64,000 bases of DNA from Prochlorococcus sp. AG-363-M21 (GTDB lineage: Bacteria; Cyanobacteriota; Cyanobacteriia; PCC-6307; Cyanobiaceae), in assembly GCA_003278305.1 (NCBI GenBank), contig QCFU01000004.1:1-64000 (forward strand), written 5' to 3'. Positions 1 to 7,837 of the stretch are shown here, in pieces (position 1 is the stretch's first letter; each line of letters begins with the position of its first letter). The notes beneath the pieces are model-generated. The model did not search any database, was not told where the DNA came from, and saw nothing but the letters and a program-made list of their open reading frames with translations. A program made the translations under genes and the position numbers.

Positions 1-843
1 AACTGGTGTACCAAACAAATTACAATTTGTACAGGCATTTCCATTCCCACTACCAAAAGCAATGTTTCCTATTAAGTCATCATCTTGAATTCTGCTATAT
101 CCACCTGATGATCTACTAAGATATTGAGTCTTTGAATAATCCTTAGTTAAATCAGCTGATATACCAACCTCTGCTGCTCTTCTATTTTTGTCAGTACAGA
201 TTATTATTCCTCTTACTTTTCTATACTTCCACCCTGCATTTTTATCACAATGCATCTCATCAATTGGTTCATGTCTGATATTGTCTGAAATAATATTGTT
301 TTCAATTTTAGTTGGTATATAGTAACCTTTCTCATTTAAAGCAGGCCCTCTTCTCATCAACTGATAATAAGAACCATGTTTGCCAGATTTTTTAGAATCT
401 TTTCTAAGAGTATATACAATGGGACAATCTATTGATTTCCATATCTTCGATTTATTTGTCATACTCGAACTACTATAAGCTGATAAATCTATTGCTTGAT
501 CTGGTAATTTTACGCCTATAACAAAATCTTCTCCGGAAGTGAGTTGAGGACAATTAGCTGGAATCTGGCTTTTATCATCTAATACTCTTTTGCTACTATT
601 AATTTCATCAATAACAAAGTCCAATGCATTATCAACTTTGGCACTAAGTTTTAAATATGATTCATCTGATTTGTTTGCTTCGATAGTAGTTCTTACAAGA
701 CTATAACCTGCTATTAATACTGCAGTTGAAATTAGACTTGATACTAATAGCTCTGATATTGTAAAGGCTTTGTTCCGCCTAAATTTATAAAAGCTTTTGC
801 TTGAAGAAAAAAAGCGTGAAAGTTTCTGATGTTTAATTTGCAT
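1..843 (-). CDS. PilW-like prepilin, partial (3' end outside window)
   Basis: A reading frame open from an ATG at 843 down to the window edge, at least 281 residues. A basic N-terminus leads to a class III prepilin site (NKA|FTISELL: Ala at -1, Phe at +1, Glu at +5) and a hydrophobic helix at about residues 27-48. A long hydrophilic region follows, with scattered cysteines including a CTNC motif near the edge. This is the architecture of a PilW/GspJ-type minor pilin. It starts 3 bases after the stop of the PilV-like gene, so it is the next gene of the same minus-strand operon. The prepilin call is solid; the PilW subclass is inferred from order and size. Confidence 0.8.
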   Translation of the reverse strand, partial: MQIKHQKLSRFFSSSKSFYKFRRNKAFTISELLVSSLISTAVLIAGYSLVRTTIEANKSDESYLKLSAKVDNALDFVIDEINSSKRVLDDKSQIPANCPQLTSGEDFVIGVKLPDQAIDLSAYSSSSMTNKSKIWKSIDCPIVYTLRKDSKKSGKHGSYYQLMRRGPALNEKGYYIPTKIENNIISDNIRHEPIDEMHCDKNAGWKYRKVRGIIICTDKNRRAAEVGISADLTKDYSKTQYLSRSSGGYSRIQDDDLIGNIAFGSGNGNACTNCNLFGTPV

Positions 844-846
844 TTT

Positions 847-1455
847 CTATTGACTGTTAGGTGAACACCATCCGTGAGCCTCACTATTTAAGTATATACT
901 TGTCCAGTGAAATTTTTCAGTGCCTTTATTTACACTGTAAACAATCTCGGCGACACTATTGTCAATATAGGAGCTTGTACCAATATTAAAAGGTCTTTTT
1001 GAGGAAACATTTCTTGTAATACTTATAGGCTTCCCTTGAAAAATCCTATTCCTTATTTGACCAGATTGTGTTTTCGAATCAGCTCCAGGAGTCCATGTTT
1101 TATTGTTCCAGCTAGGGAGTCTAACAAATGTTCTTAGAATATCTTCACAGTAATAATTAGGATTAGATTTTGTTCCAGTAAGATAAAAAGCTGTTGATTG
1201 ATTTTGCGGGCTATGGTAATGTTCATTCCATAGTTCTATTTTTAGTCTCTCAATATCTCTTCTTATTTCATCACTAATAGCTCTAGTCAAATTAGCATTA
1301 TATAAAGTAGATTGTCTCATCGAGACCAAGCTAAGTGAAAATGTTATTAATATTGTTAATAGTAAAATGCTTAAAATTGCTTCAATTAATCCAAACCCAC
1401 TTACATTTGTAATTCTATTTCTAATAGAATAATTTAATTTAGAATATAGATTCAT
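847..1455 (-). CDS. PilV/GspI-like minor prepilin
   Basis: Protein of 202 residues with a prepilin signal at about residues 19-25 (VSG|FGLIEA; Gly at -1, Phe at +1, Glu at +5). A hydrophobic alpha-helix of about 22 residues follows, then a globular C-terminal part containing two cysteines and several tryptophans. It overlaps the upstream large minor pilin by 4 bases (ATGA type), which suggests translational coupling, and is followed after 3 bases by the PilW-like gene. It would be processed by the PilD encoded in this window and join a type IV pilus priming complex. The exact minor-pilin class is inferred from operon position. Confidence 0.8.
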   Translation of the reverse strand: MNLYSKLNYSIRNRITNVSGFGLIEAILSILLLTILITFSLSLVSMRQSTLYNANLTRAISDEIRRDIERLKIELWNEHYHSPQNQSTAFYLTGTKSNPNYYCEDILRTFVRLPSWNNKTWTPGADSKTQSGQIRNRIFQGKPISITRNVSSKRPFNIGTSSYIDNSVAEIVYSVNKGTEKFHWTSIYLNSEAHGWCSPNSQ

Positions 1456-3710
1456 TTGTAGAAATCTCTAAGTGTATCCCAAACCTTCACAGACTTGCCT
1501 CTGTAATAAGGAACTCCATAATAGTAAGTATTATTAAATCTGGTTGCAAGTTCTTTGCTGAAATTTTCATCAAAATCCCAGTTTATTGCCCATTTCCCTG
1601 CTTTATCTAAGCAAATATTTTTCATCCAAATAGCTCCTTTAAAGTATTTTTCTTTAGGTAACTTTGACTTTTGCTCCAGTTGAATCCCGTAATAATCTAT
1701 CCATAATTTACCTTTAGAATCTCTTTTAAAAGGGGTATTATCTAAACTAATCAATGCTTTTCTGCCACCAATATCTTTATCAGAAATCCTTGCCTCGTTA
1801 CCATTTATTGTAAGTCCTCTAAGGCTATATAAATTTGTTCTAGAGTCCCAAACCAAAGCCATATCCAACATACTATTAATACCTGGTTGAGATGAGTTTG
1901 ACCTACTACCAATGGCTATTAAATATAAGTTTCTCATATATGGATCCCATACTGTATTGACAGTACTTTCAAAAGGTATAAGTTTCCCATTTGGACTTCT
2001 GATTAGTTTGGGGGCTCTTGAATTCATAGATTTATTTTCTGGATCATCTAAATACCCATAAACCCCTCTAAACGATATCAATAACTTAGAACCAGATTTT
2101 GGGTTCTGGTAATAATTAGTGTTTGGGATAGATGTGGTAAATGTTGTATCTGGAGCATAAACAAAACCACTAAATTTCTCTTTAGATGAATAACCTGTAT
2201 GACTGATAAGCATTGTGTTATAAGGTACGTTTTGGTTATTTATTAATGACACGCCTCCATTTGAAGAACATTGAAGTTCTTGTTTGCCATTAGCATTAGC
2301 GATAGCTGGTAATACATTTTTACCTGGCTGCTCAAACAATATAGTTAAATTTTGGGGTTTACCAGAACCACAATTATTATTTCTGGAACTATCTCTATGA
2401 CAGATTTTACCTCCATTACTAACGTCTATTGATCCTCTTACGACTAAGGTCACTTTAGAATTATCTGAAGTAACAATTCCCATAAAGGCATCTTTCCCTT
2501 TAACAATAATATCGTCAACAGTGGCAGTCCTATCTGTATTTTTGTAATTGTCCCATCCAGTTGTTTCTAAGAAACGACAATTAGTCCAACTTTGATTGGA
2601 TGAATTTTGCGTACAGACTACAGGGCCCAGACTCCAGGGTGCTACCGCTCCTGCAGGCTTTTGTTGAGATATCTTGGGTCTAGAGGGTAATTTAAGTGGT
2701 TGAACCCATAAGCCTCCATAACCTCTTTTGTTATCTGGTAAACCAGATGTATTGGTTATTCCAGCTTTAGTTTTAATTCTTGAGCATTCACTCATTGAAT
2801 AAAGATTTTTTCGCCATATTATTGATCCCGTTGGTTGTTTAGATGAATTCGAGCCTCCAGTAGTAATTAAATTGCCAAGATATAAAGAATTAATATCTCT
2901 TTGGTTGCCACCTGCACTTAGGAATCCAAAAGCCGAAGGAGGAACTGTTTTAACAACTTGAATATTTGCTCTTAATTTATTTGATGCATTTTTTTGTGTC
3001 GAATTAGTTAGAGATTTAGTAAACCCTTCTACAAGAAATGAACTTTCTCCTCCATCTTCAGTTCCAACAAAATCAGTTGAAACTAGAGAAAAACTCTGTG
3101 CATAATCTTTTTTTCCAAAAGAGCCTGTTCCAGTACTTATTGATTTTTCTTGATTCAATAAAGTCCTTATTGAATTTCTATGTCCAGACCAATTAATAGG
3201 TGTGGTTGGATATTTCCCTAAATAGGAACATACTGGAGCAACTTGTCTGCCTGCACATTGAGGATAATTGATTCCGTCACACCAAGTGTTTCCATTATCC
3301 GTCCAGAATAATTTAGATAAATCAGGGAAATCACCTTGTACTAATTGGCCAGGCCATAAAAGAGCTAAATTACTAGCATTAAATGATGGACATTCTTTTG
3401 TTGGAGTATTAGAAGAACAAGTTTTTGCTAACCAATAATAATAATAAGCCCCTCCTTTACTATTATTAAATAATGCTCTAAGTAATGTTATACCAGAATC
3501 AGTTGCATTTTTAGCATGCATTTCAAGTAGGTTAAGCCTTGTAGTAGATAGACGATTTATAGATGCTGCTATAAGTCCAGTTAAAGCAATGGCAATCCCT
3601 ATAGATAAAATAAGTATTTGAGTTAAAGCAAAACCTTCTTCGTCTTTGTTCCTTAGTGTTGTATAAAACTTAAACTGTATAAAGAATAAATTTATATTGA
3701 ATTTATTCAT
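1452..3710 (-). CDS. very large PilX/GspK-like minor pilin, 752 aa
   Basis: The N-terminus has a prepilin-like signal (about residues 25-32, EEG|FALTQIL) followed by a hydrophobic helix to about residue 50. Position +5 is Gln instead of the usual Glu, a feature seen in GspK-type tip pseudopilins. The remaining 700 residues are secreted-type sequence rich in Asn, Ser, Gly and Trp with cysteine pairs, far longer than ordinary minor pilins (150-350 aa). This suggests a tip adhesin or scaffold. The start follows the PilA gene by 45 bases and the end overlaps the PilV-like gene. Large minor pilins of this kind occur in cyanobacterial pilus/competence loci; function here is inferred. Confidence 0.72.
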   Translation of the reverse strand: MNKFNINLFFIQFKFYTTLRNKDEEGFALTQILILSIGIAIALTGLIAASINRLSTTRLNLLEMHAKNATDSGITLLRALFNNSKGGAYYYYWLAKTCSSNTPTKECPSFNASNLALLWPGQLVQGDFPDLSKLFWTDNGNTWCDGINYPQCAGRQVAPVCSYLGKYPTTPINWSGHRNSIRTLLNQEKSISTGTGSFGKKDYAQSFSLVSTDFVGTEDGGESSFLVEGFTKSLTNSTQKNASNKLRANIQVVKTVPPSAFGFLSAGGNQRDINSLYLGNLITTGGSNSSKQPTGSIIWRKNLYSMSECSRIKTKAGITNTSGLPDNKRGYGGLWVQPLKLPSRPKISQQKPAGAVAPWSLGPVVCTQNSSNQSWTNCRFLETTGWDNYKNTDRTATVDDIIVKGKDAFMGIVTSDNSKVTLVVRGSIDVSNGGKICHRDSSRNNNCGSGKPQNLTILFEQPGKNVLPAIANANGKQELQCSSNGGVSLINNQNVPYNTMLISHTGYSSKEKFSGFVYAPDTTFTTSIPNTNYYQNPKSGSKLLISFRGVYGYLDDPENKSMNSRAPKLIRSPNGKLIPFESTVNTVWDPYMRNLYLIAIGSRSNSSQPGINSMLDMALVWDSRTNLYSLRGLTINGNEARISDKDIGGRKALISLDNTPFKRDSKGKLWIDYYGIQLEQKSKLPKEKYFKGAIWMKNICLDKAGKWAINWDFDENFSKELATRFNNTYYYGVPYYRGKSVKVWDTLRDFYK

Positions 3711-3755
3711 TTCATATTAATATTAATAGTAATAAAAATACATTGAGTATTGTTA

Positions 3756-4319
3756 TTATCTACAATTTATATTCCTAACATATCTCGTTCCTTTTTCATT
3801 CCCTGAATTTTCTTTTAATTTTGTAGCACCTGAGAAAGAGTCGTAACATCCCACAACTCCTAAGCCAGATGTTGTATTTGTTGGGTAAGCAAGGAAATTA
3901 AGACGTGTACCTGCCAGCTGCATTCTGATTGTGAAGTGTCCACTTGGGGAATACCATTGGTTTCTATTGCTGTTTGACCAGTTCACTACAGAACTGTTAT
4001 TAGATTTGCAAGTTGCAGGATTGTTCCATCTGCATCCAGTCACAGTTACAAATTGACCAATTTGGCTGGAATAGCGTGGTGTAGTGCTGTTTTCAGTGAA
4101 ATATGCTTGAGCAGCTTTTAAATATGAGGCAATTAAAGAGGAAGCTTCCTTTTGCTTGGCCTTTTCAGAAGCATTTTGGAAGCTGGGTATTGCTATAGAA
4201 GACAAAATCCCAATGATCACAACTACGATAATGAGTTCAACAAGTGTAAATCCTTCCTGGGCCTCTTTCTTTCGAGAAGCTAAATAATTAATGACCGCTG
4301 CTTTTAATTGTGTTTTCAT
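3756..4319 (-). CDS. pilA: type IV major pilin PilA-like
   Basis: Protein of 187 residues with a textbook class III signal (QEG|FTLVELIIVV, cleavage after about residue 23, Glu at +5). A hydrophobic helix and the typical IPSFQNASEKAKQKEA start of the pilin heptad region follow. The C-terminal domain has cysteines near residues 95 and 103 and a pair near the C-terminus, consistent with a disulfide-bounded D-region. An AAAGG ribosome-binding sequence lies just upstream of the ATG. It leads the minor pilin genes and is preceded by a 319-base gap, so it probably has its own promoter. It may be the major subunit or an abundant pseudopilin. Confidence 0.88.
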   Translation of the reverse strand: MKTQLKAAVINYLASRKKEAQEGFTLVELIIVVVIIGILSSIAIPSFQNASEKAKQKEASSLIASYLKAAQAYFTENSTTPRYSSQIGQFVTVTGCRWNNPATCKSNNSSVVNWSNSNRNQWYSPSGHFTIRMQLAGTRLNFLAYPTNTTSGLGVVGCYDSFSGATKLKENSGNEKGTRYVRNINCR

Positions 4320-4638
4320 TAAACCTTTTCATTTGCTCACTATCTTATCAAATCAGTCAATAAATTTTGTCTAGACGTTATAGATTGTATAGGTTTGAAC
4401 TTATAACCTTAAGAGTCTTGCCTTTAAAACCAAATTAAGTTAAATACTGATAGCTTGATTAATTAGAATCTTACTTATAATTCACTGTATACAAATATAC
4501 ATTCAAAATAATCGGCTAAATCAGAAAGGGCTTTAAATAAGATTTAAATTATCAAGTTAAGATGTAAGCGAGAAAGCTAAGACAAAGAGACAATGAAGTA
4601 TGAAGCGAAGGACGCCTAAGTTTTTTCGTAGATTAATT
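4320..4638. other. intergenic region upstream of pilA-like gene
   Basis: No convincing ORF. On the minus strand it should hold the promoter of the pilA-like gene and the 3' end region of the FimT-like transcript. A 16-base inverted repeat (TGTATA CAAA TATACA, 4486-4501) could be an operator or chance in AT-rich DNA. Around 4385-4430 the minus strand has a faint tRNA-3'-half resemblance that does not fold properly. Confidence 0.5.
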
Positions 4639-5256
4639 TTATTTAACATTACAAAAAACACCTCTAAGAGAAGGATTCTTACTGCTCCCTACTCTGTTTT
4701 GATCATTTCTGTAGCTTGTCTGATAAGTTCCAGTTCTAATTATGCCTGATGGCGCTTCTATTAGAATACATTTTGGTTGTTGAAATGAGCCTGGATTATG
4801 AGAATGTCTACCACCTACCACAAGTACTATTGATGTTACTCCAGATGGTGAATTTGCTGGAAGAGAGATATGACCTTTAGGCGTAATAGTAAATTCATTA
4901 CTCATTTCTTGGAAGACTGTATCACTTAATTTTGGCCTTTGAACGACAACATTTGACTGATTACTATTATCCATACCTTTACAATTAACATTTAATGAGT
5001 AATTGCCAAAGCTTGTAGAAATAAATGTAGGTTTAACAGTGCAAGTTCCATTCCATCTTCTTGCTTCTTTTCTGACAAGTTCGATATAACCAATTAACTC
5101 TCTTATGTAACTACTTTGCCTTTCTTTATATATCCAACCAAGAGATGATGGTACGGAAAGTGAAGCTAGTATACCAATTATTGTTATAACTATTACAAGC
5201 TCAAGTATTGTAAAACCAGCATTGGGATTGAAATCGTTTTTTCTTAAACTAAACAT
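4639..5256 (-). CDS. GspH/FimT-like minor prepilin
   Basis: Protein of 205 residues with a prepilin cleavage site at about residue 14 (NAG|FTILELVIV, Glu at +5) and a hydrophobic stretch to about residue 37. A RKEARRWNG segment, typical of the region after the helix in GspH/FimT proteins, follows. Cysteines near residues 72, 92, 163 and 202 may form disulfides. It lies 319 bases upstream of the pilA-like gene on the same strand and just downstream of a secreted unknown. FimT-type minor pilins can bind DNA in competence pili; that role here is only a possibility. Confidence 0.82.
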   Translation of the reverse strand: MFSLRKNDFNPNAGFTILELVIVITIIGILASLSVPSSLGWIYKERQSSYIRELIGYIELVRKEARRWNGTCTVKPTFISTSFGNYSLNVNCKGMDNSNQSNVVVQRPKLSDTVFQEMSNEFTITPKGHISLPANSPSGVTSIVLVVGGRHSHNPGSFQQPKCILIEAPSGIIRTGTYQTSYRNDQNRVGSSKNPSLRGVFCNVK

Positions 5257-5271
5257 ATTTAATTGCTATTA

Positions 5272-5652
5272 TCAAAATTTAAGCAGACTACCATTAAAGC
5301 CATTAGGTATATCTTGTGTCTTTTTTCTGGGTCCTGAAGTTTGTTTTGATGATTCTATTTTAAATCTTTTCCATAGGGTGATTGCATCTTTACTCATAGT
5401 TCTTTCTTTAAAACCGTTTACACCAAAATAGCTTTTGATCTGACTGGTGAAACTTACACTGTCTTCCATAAAACTATGATGCCCATAAAAGCTTTCATAA
5501 AATTTGTCAGAAAGCTTTTCAGATTCTTTGCAGCCTTCTATTGAATTTATGGAACAATAAGTTTCAGAGGCATCTGAAGGTAAGAATAATATAATTGGAC
5601 CTAGATTAAATAAAAATAGAAAGGACAGAATCGTTCTAAATTTAATATTCAT
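5272..5652 (-). CDS. small secreted protein of unknown function in pilin cluster
   Basis: Predicted 126-residue product starting at the ATG at 5652 (a longer frame begins at 5676, but the later start gives a cleaner signal peptide). A basic start and a hydrophobic stretch end near LPSDASETYC, resembling a signal peptide. The mature part is hydrophilic with two cysteines close together and a basic C-terminus. No family recognised and no prepilin motif. It sits between pilD and the FimT-like gene on the same strand, 15 bases before the latter, so a pilus-linked role is plausible from position only. Confidence 0.6.
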   Translation of the reverse strand: MNIKFRTILSFLFLFNLGPIILFLPSDASETYCSINSIEGCKESEKLSDKFYESFYGHHSFMEDSVSFTSQIKSYFGVNGFKERTMSKDAITLWKRFKIESSKQTSGPRKKTQDIPNGFNGSLLKF

Positions 5653-5743
5653 TAACCCAATTAGAGCACTTGCCACCTAACTATACTCAATTTTAGCTTA
5701 ATTAGCTATATACATTCACTATAAATTGACTTGACATGATTGG

Positions 5744-6568
5744 TTATTGATAATTAATTAAATACATAGCTTTAAAAAATCTAGCCCAAGCATCTTCTCC
5801 TAAAAGATAGACCAAGTAACTACCTACAGACAGATATGGCCCAAATGGGATCTTTTGCTTTCTTCTTATTACCCTTATTGCAATTAAAAATATACTTATA
5901 ACCCCCCCGATGTAAATGGCTAATAATAAACCCAATAGCATCCCCTTTATGCCAAGCCAACTTCCTATAAAGAACAGATATTTACTATCACCAAAACCAA
6001 AAGCTTGTTTTTTTATTATCAAAGCAATTAAAAAGGTTGCTATTTCAAGCAAAATAAAGCCTAAGCAACCAGAGAAAGTAAAATAGCAAAGAGCTTTTAA
6101 AGCTGTTAATAGATTATAATCTGAAGCACTTATAGTATTATATGATAAACCTATAATTGATCCAAATAATATAATATTATTAGGTATTATCATTAGATCT
6201 AAATCTATAAGAGATGCTATAAAGCATATAGTTGAGAATATAGATATTCCTATTAATTTCGTAAAAGTTTCTTCTTTTGTATAAGATAATGCTTGGCAAT
6301 TTAAGGCAAAAATTAGTCCAAGTGTTAATTCTACTAATGGATAGCTAAGGGGGATAGGCCAATTACAAAACCTGCATTTTCCATTTATTATTATCCAAGA
6401 TAGAATCGGTATATTGTCATACCAATTAAGTGTTTTTTTACAGTTATTGCAATAACTTGAAGGTGTAATTAATGACTCTTTAGCAGGTAATCTGTATCGA
6501 ACTACATTGGAAAAGCTTCCTATGCATATTCCTATCAATATATAGCTAATTTTAAATTCTAAATTCAT
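5744..6568 (-). CDS. pilD: prepilin peptidase PilD/GspO
   Basis: An integral membrane aspartic protease that cleaves and N-methylates prepilins. The 274-residue protein has an N-terminal helix (GICIGSFSNVVRYRLP), a zinc-binding tetracysteine domain (CNNC at about 40-43 and CRFC at about 65-68), and two catalytic aspartate motifs: one in the DLDLMIIPN segment at about 122-130 and GFGDSK at about 190-195. About seven membrane spans follow. It lies upstream of the prepilin genes on the same strand and would process all of them. Confidence 0.93.
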   Translation of the reverse strand: MNLEFKISYILIGICIGSFSNVVRYRLPAKESLITPSSYCNNCKKTLNWYDNIPILSWIIINGKCRFCNWPIPLSYPLVELTLGLIFALNCQALSYTKEETFTKLIGISIFSTICFIASLIDLDLMIIPNNIILFGSIIGLSYNTISASDYNLLTALKALCYFTFSGCLGFILLEIATFLIALIIKKQAFGFGDSKYLFFIGSWLGIKGMLLGLLLAIYIGGVISIFLIAIRVIRRKQKIPFGPYLSVGSYLVYLLGEDAWARFFKAMYLINYQ

Positions 6569-6639
6569 TTATCTTCCTTTGTTAAGAATTTAATCTTTGT
6601 TTATTTGATTTAATTTGAATATTGTAGATCTTGGTAAAT

Positions 6640-6891
6640 TTATTTACATAACTTGCTATAAATCTCAGAGACCCCATGTATCCACCTCCCTTTTTCACTA
6701 AAAGTCTTCCAGTCTTCTGATTTTATAGCTTCCTTTTGACTTAAGTAAGAGTCTTTTATACTGGTTATTAACTCTATGCAGTATTCACTCAAGAATTCAT
6801 CTGCTTCTTGCTTGTTTCGAAGTTTTCCGTTTGCGCTTTCTGTTACAGAAAACAAAGCAATAAGTACAATCGCTAGGGTGACTTTTTTCAT
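6640..6891 (-). CDS. small secreted protein, unknown
   Basis: An 83-residue product with an N-terminal signal peptide (MKKVTLAIVLIALFSVTESANG) and a short helical mature domain. The mature part has Cys in EYCIEL and a C-terminal Cys-Lys, which could form a disulfide. It is on the same strand as pilD and 71 bases upstream of it. No family recognised. Similar tiny exported proteins with a C-terminal cysteine are common in marine picocyanobacteria. Confidence 0.6.
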   Translation of the reverse strand: MKKVTLAIVLIALFSVTESANGKLRNKQEADEFLSEYCIELITSIKDSYLSQKEAIKSEDWKTFSEKGRWIHGVSEIYSKLCK

Positions 6892-7169
6892 TTGTAAATT
6901 GTCTTTATTTAATTTATCATGATCTTTAGATTTAGACTTTAAATACGTTTACTTCTATTCTGTTTGGTGATTTAAATAATAATCTTTCTAAAGTGATAAA
7001 TTAATTAAACATTAATCTGTCGAAAACATCAGAAATTCCATAACTTTCCTTTTGTTATTGGATTTGGTCCTTTGGGTTGACTTGTCTTTCTAAAAGTTTC
7101 ATCACTCTTAAGAATAAGATATTTATTTTTGATTGTATGCCATAATTTGCTGATACATAAAACAGTTTC

Positions 7170-7358
7170 ATGGCTAAGAGCGATCAATCACGTTTCCTTG
7201 GTGATTTGCCAATGCAAGGTGAGATTTCAGAAAAAGAGAAAATCCGTTATATCTCTCACTTAATGTTCTTTATAGGTTGTGCCCTCTTCTCATTTGGAAT
7301 ATGGGCTCTATCTGGATTCACCTCTTCCACTGGTGCTAGTGGTCCTTTCCCCTTTTAA
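7170..7358 (+). CDS. small single-span membrane protein, unknown
   Basis: A 62-residue product with a soluble N-terminus (about 1-27, with GEISEKEKIRYI before the membrane), one membrane helix (about 28-48) and a short C-tail ending GASGPFPF. The shape resembles small photosystem-associated cyanobacterial proteins such as Psb34 or HliP relatives, but there is no chlorophyll-binding ExxNxR motif, so no assignment is made. It stands alone on the plus strand and ends at a perfect terminator hairpin. A thylakoid location is inference. Confidence 0.65.
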   Translation: MAKSDQSRFLGDLPMQGEISEKEKIRYISHLMFFIGCALFSFGIWALSGFTSSTGASGPFPF

Positions 7359-7373
7359 TAGCGATAGGTCAAT

Positions 7374-7410
7374 AACAAAATAAAACCAACATGGTTGGTT
7401 TTATTTTGTT
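7374..7410. terminator. bidirectional intrinsic terminator, 17-bp perfect stem
   Basis: AACAAAATAAAACCAAC (7374-7390), a 3-base loop ATG, and its exact reverse complement (7394-7410). The A-rich and T-rich flanks supply a U-tract in either direction. It lies between convergent genes, and the TAA stop of the minus-strand gene (7401-7403) is inside the stem, so one structure can end both transcripts. Confidence 0.85.
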
Positions 7411-7664
7411 GCGTCTAGGTCTAGCTTTGAATCTCTGTCTTTTAGAAGCGTCTCGAACCATTTAGATGCAGTGGAACGTGATATAGATCTATTCTTCAAC
7501 AGTTCCGATATAACTGAATATAGAGGCAAATCTTTGGCTTTAGAATTAAACCATTTTTCGAAATTCAGTATTTCATCAGAAGTTTGGCAGGCTCTTAACT
7601 GGTCAACAATTGCATCATGAGTAGAGATACTCATCTCTTCAATGCTTCTGTGAGCTGTAGTCAT
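7401..7664 (-). CDS. conserved hypothetical small protein
   Basis: An 87-residue soluble, alpha-helical protein with no signal peptide or membrane span. An internal segment (SRSTASKWFETLLKDR) resembles a short helix-turn-helix, but this is not diagnostic. It is convergent with the small membrane protein gene and shares its terminator hairpin, which includes its stop codon. I do not recognise the family with certainty. Confidence 0.6.
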   Translation of the reverse strand: MTTAHRSIEEMSISTHDAIVDQLRACQTSDEILNFEKWFNSKAKDLPLYSVISELLKNRSISRSTASKWFETLLKDRDSKLDLDATK

Positions 7665-7837
7665 TCTGTATTTTTCTAGAGCACAGTGACCTCCTTATTA
7701 ACACTTAGCTCTTATTTGGTAATCTGCCAAGGATTGTTTTTCTTTTAGATCAAATTCTTAGCAAAGCTTTTTATTCTCTAGTAGTAAATTACCCAATTTA
7801 CTAAGTTCTCAGTTTGTTTTTCTGCAAAGAACAATTT

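Noticed and set aside
4385-4430. Minus-strand resemblance to a tRNA 3' half (GTTCAAACC)
   Set aside because: The presumed T-stem has a mismatch and the loop is the wrong size; no matching 5' half lies upstream.
4486-4501. 16-base inverted repeat TGTATA-CAAA-TATACA upstream of the pilA-like gene
   Set aside because: Could be an operator, but such palindromes are frequent in AT-rich DNA and no known regulator motif was matched; mentioned only in the intergenic entry.
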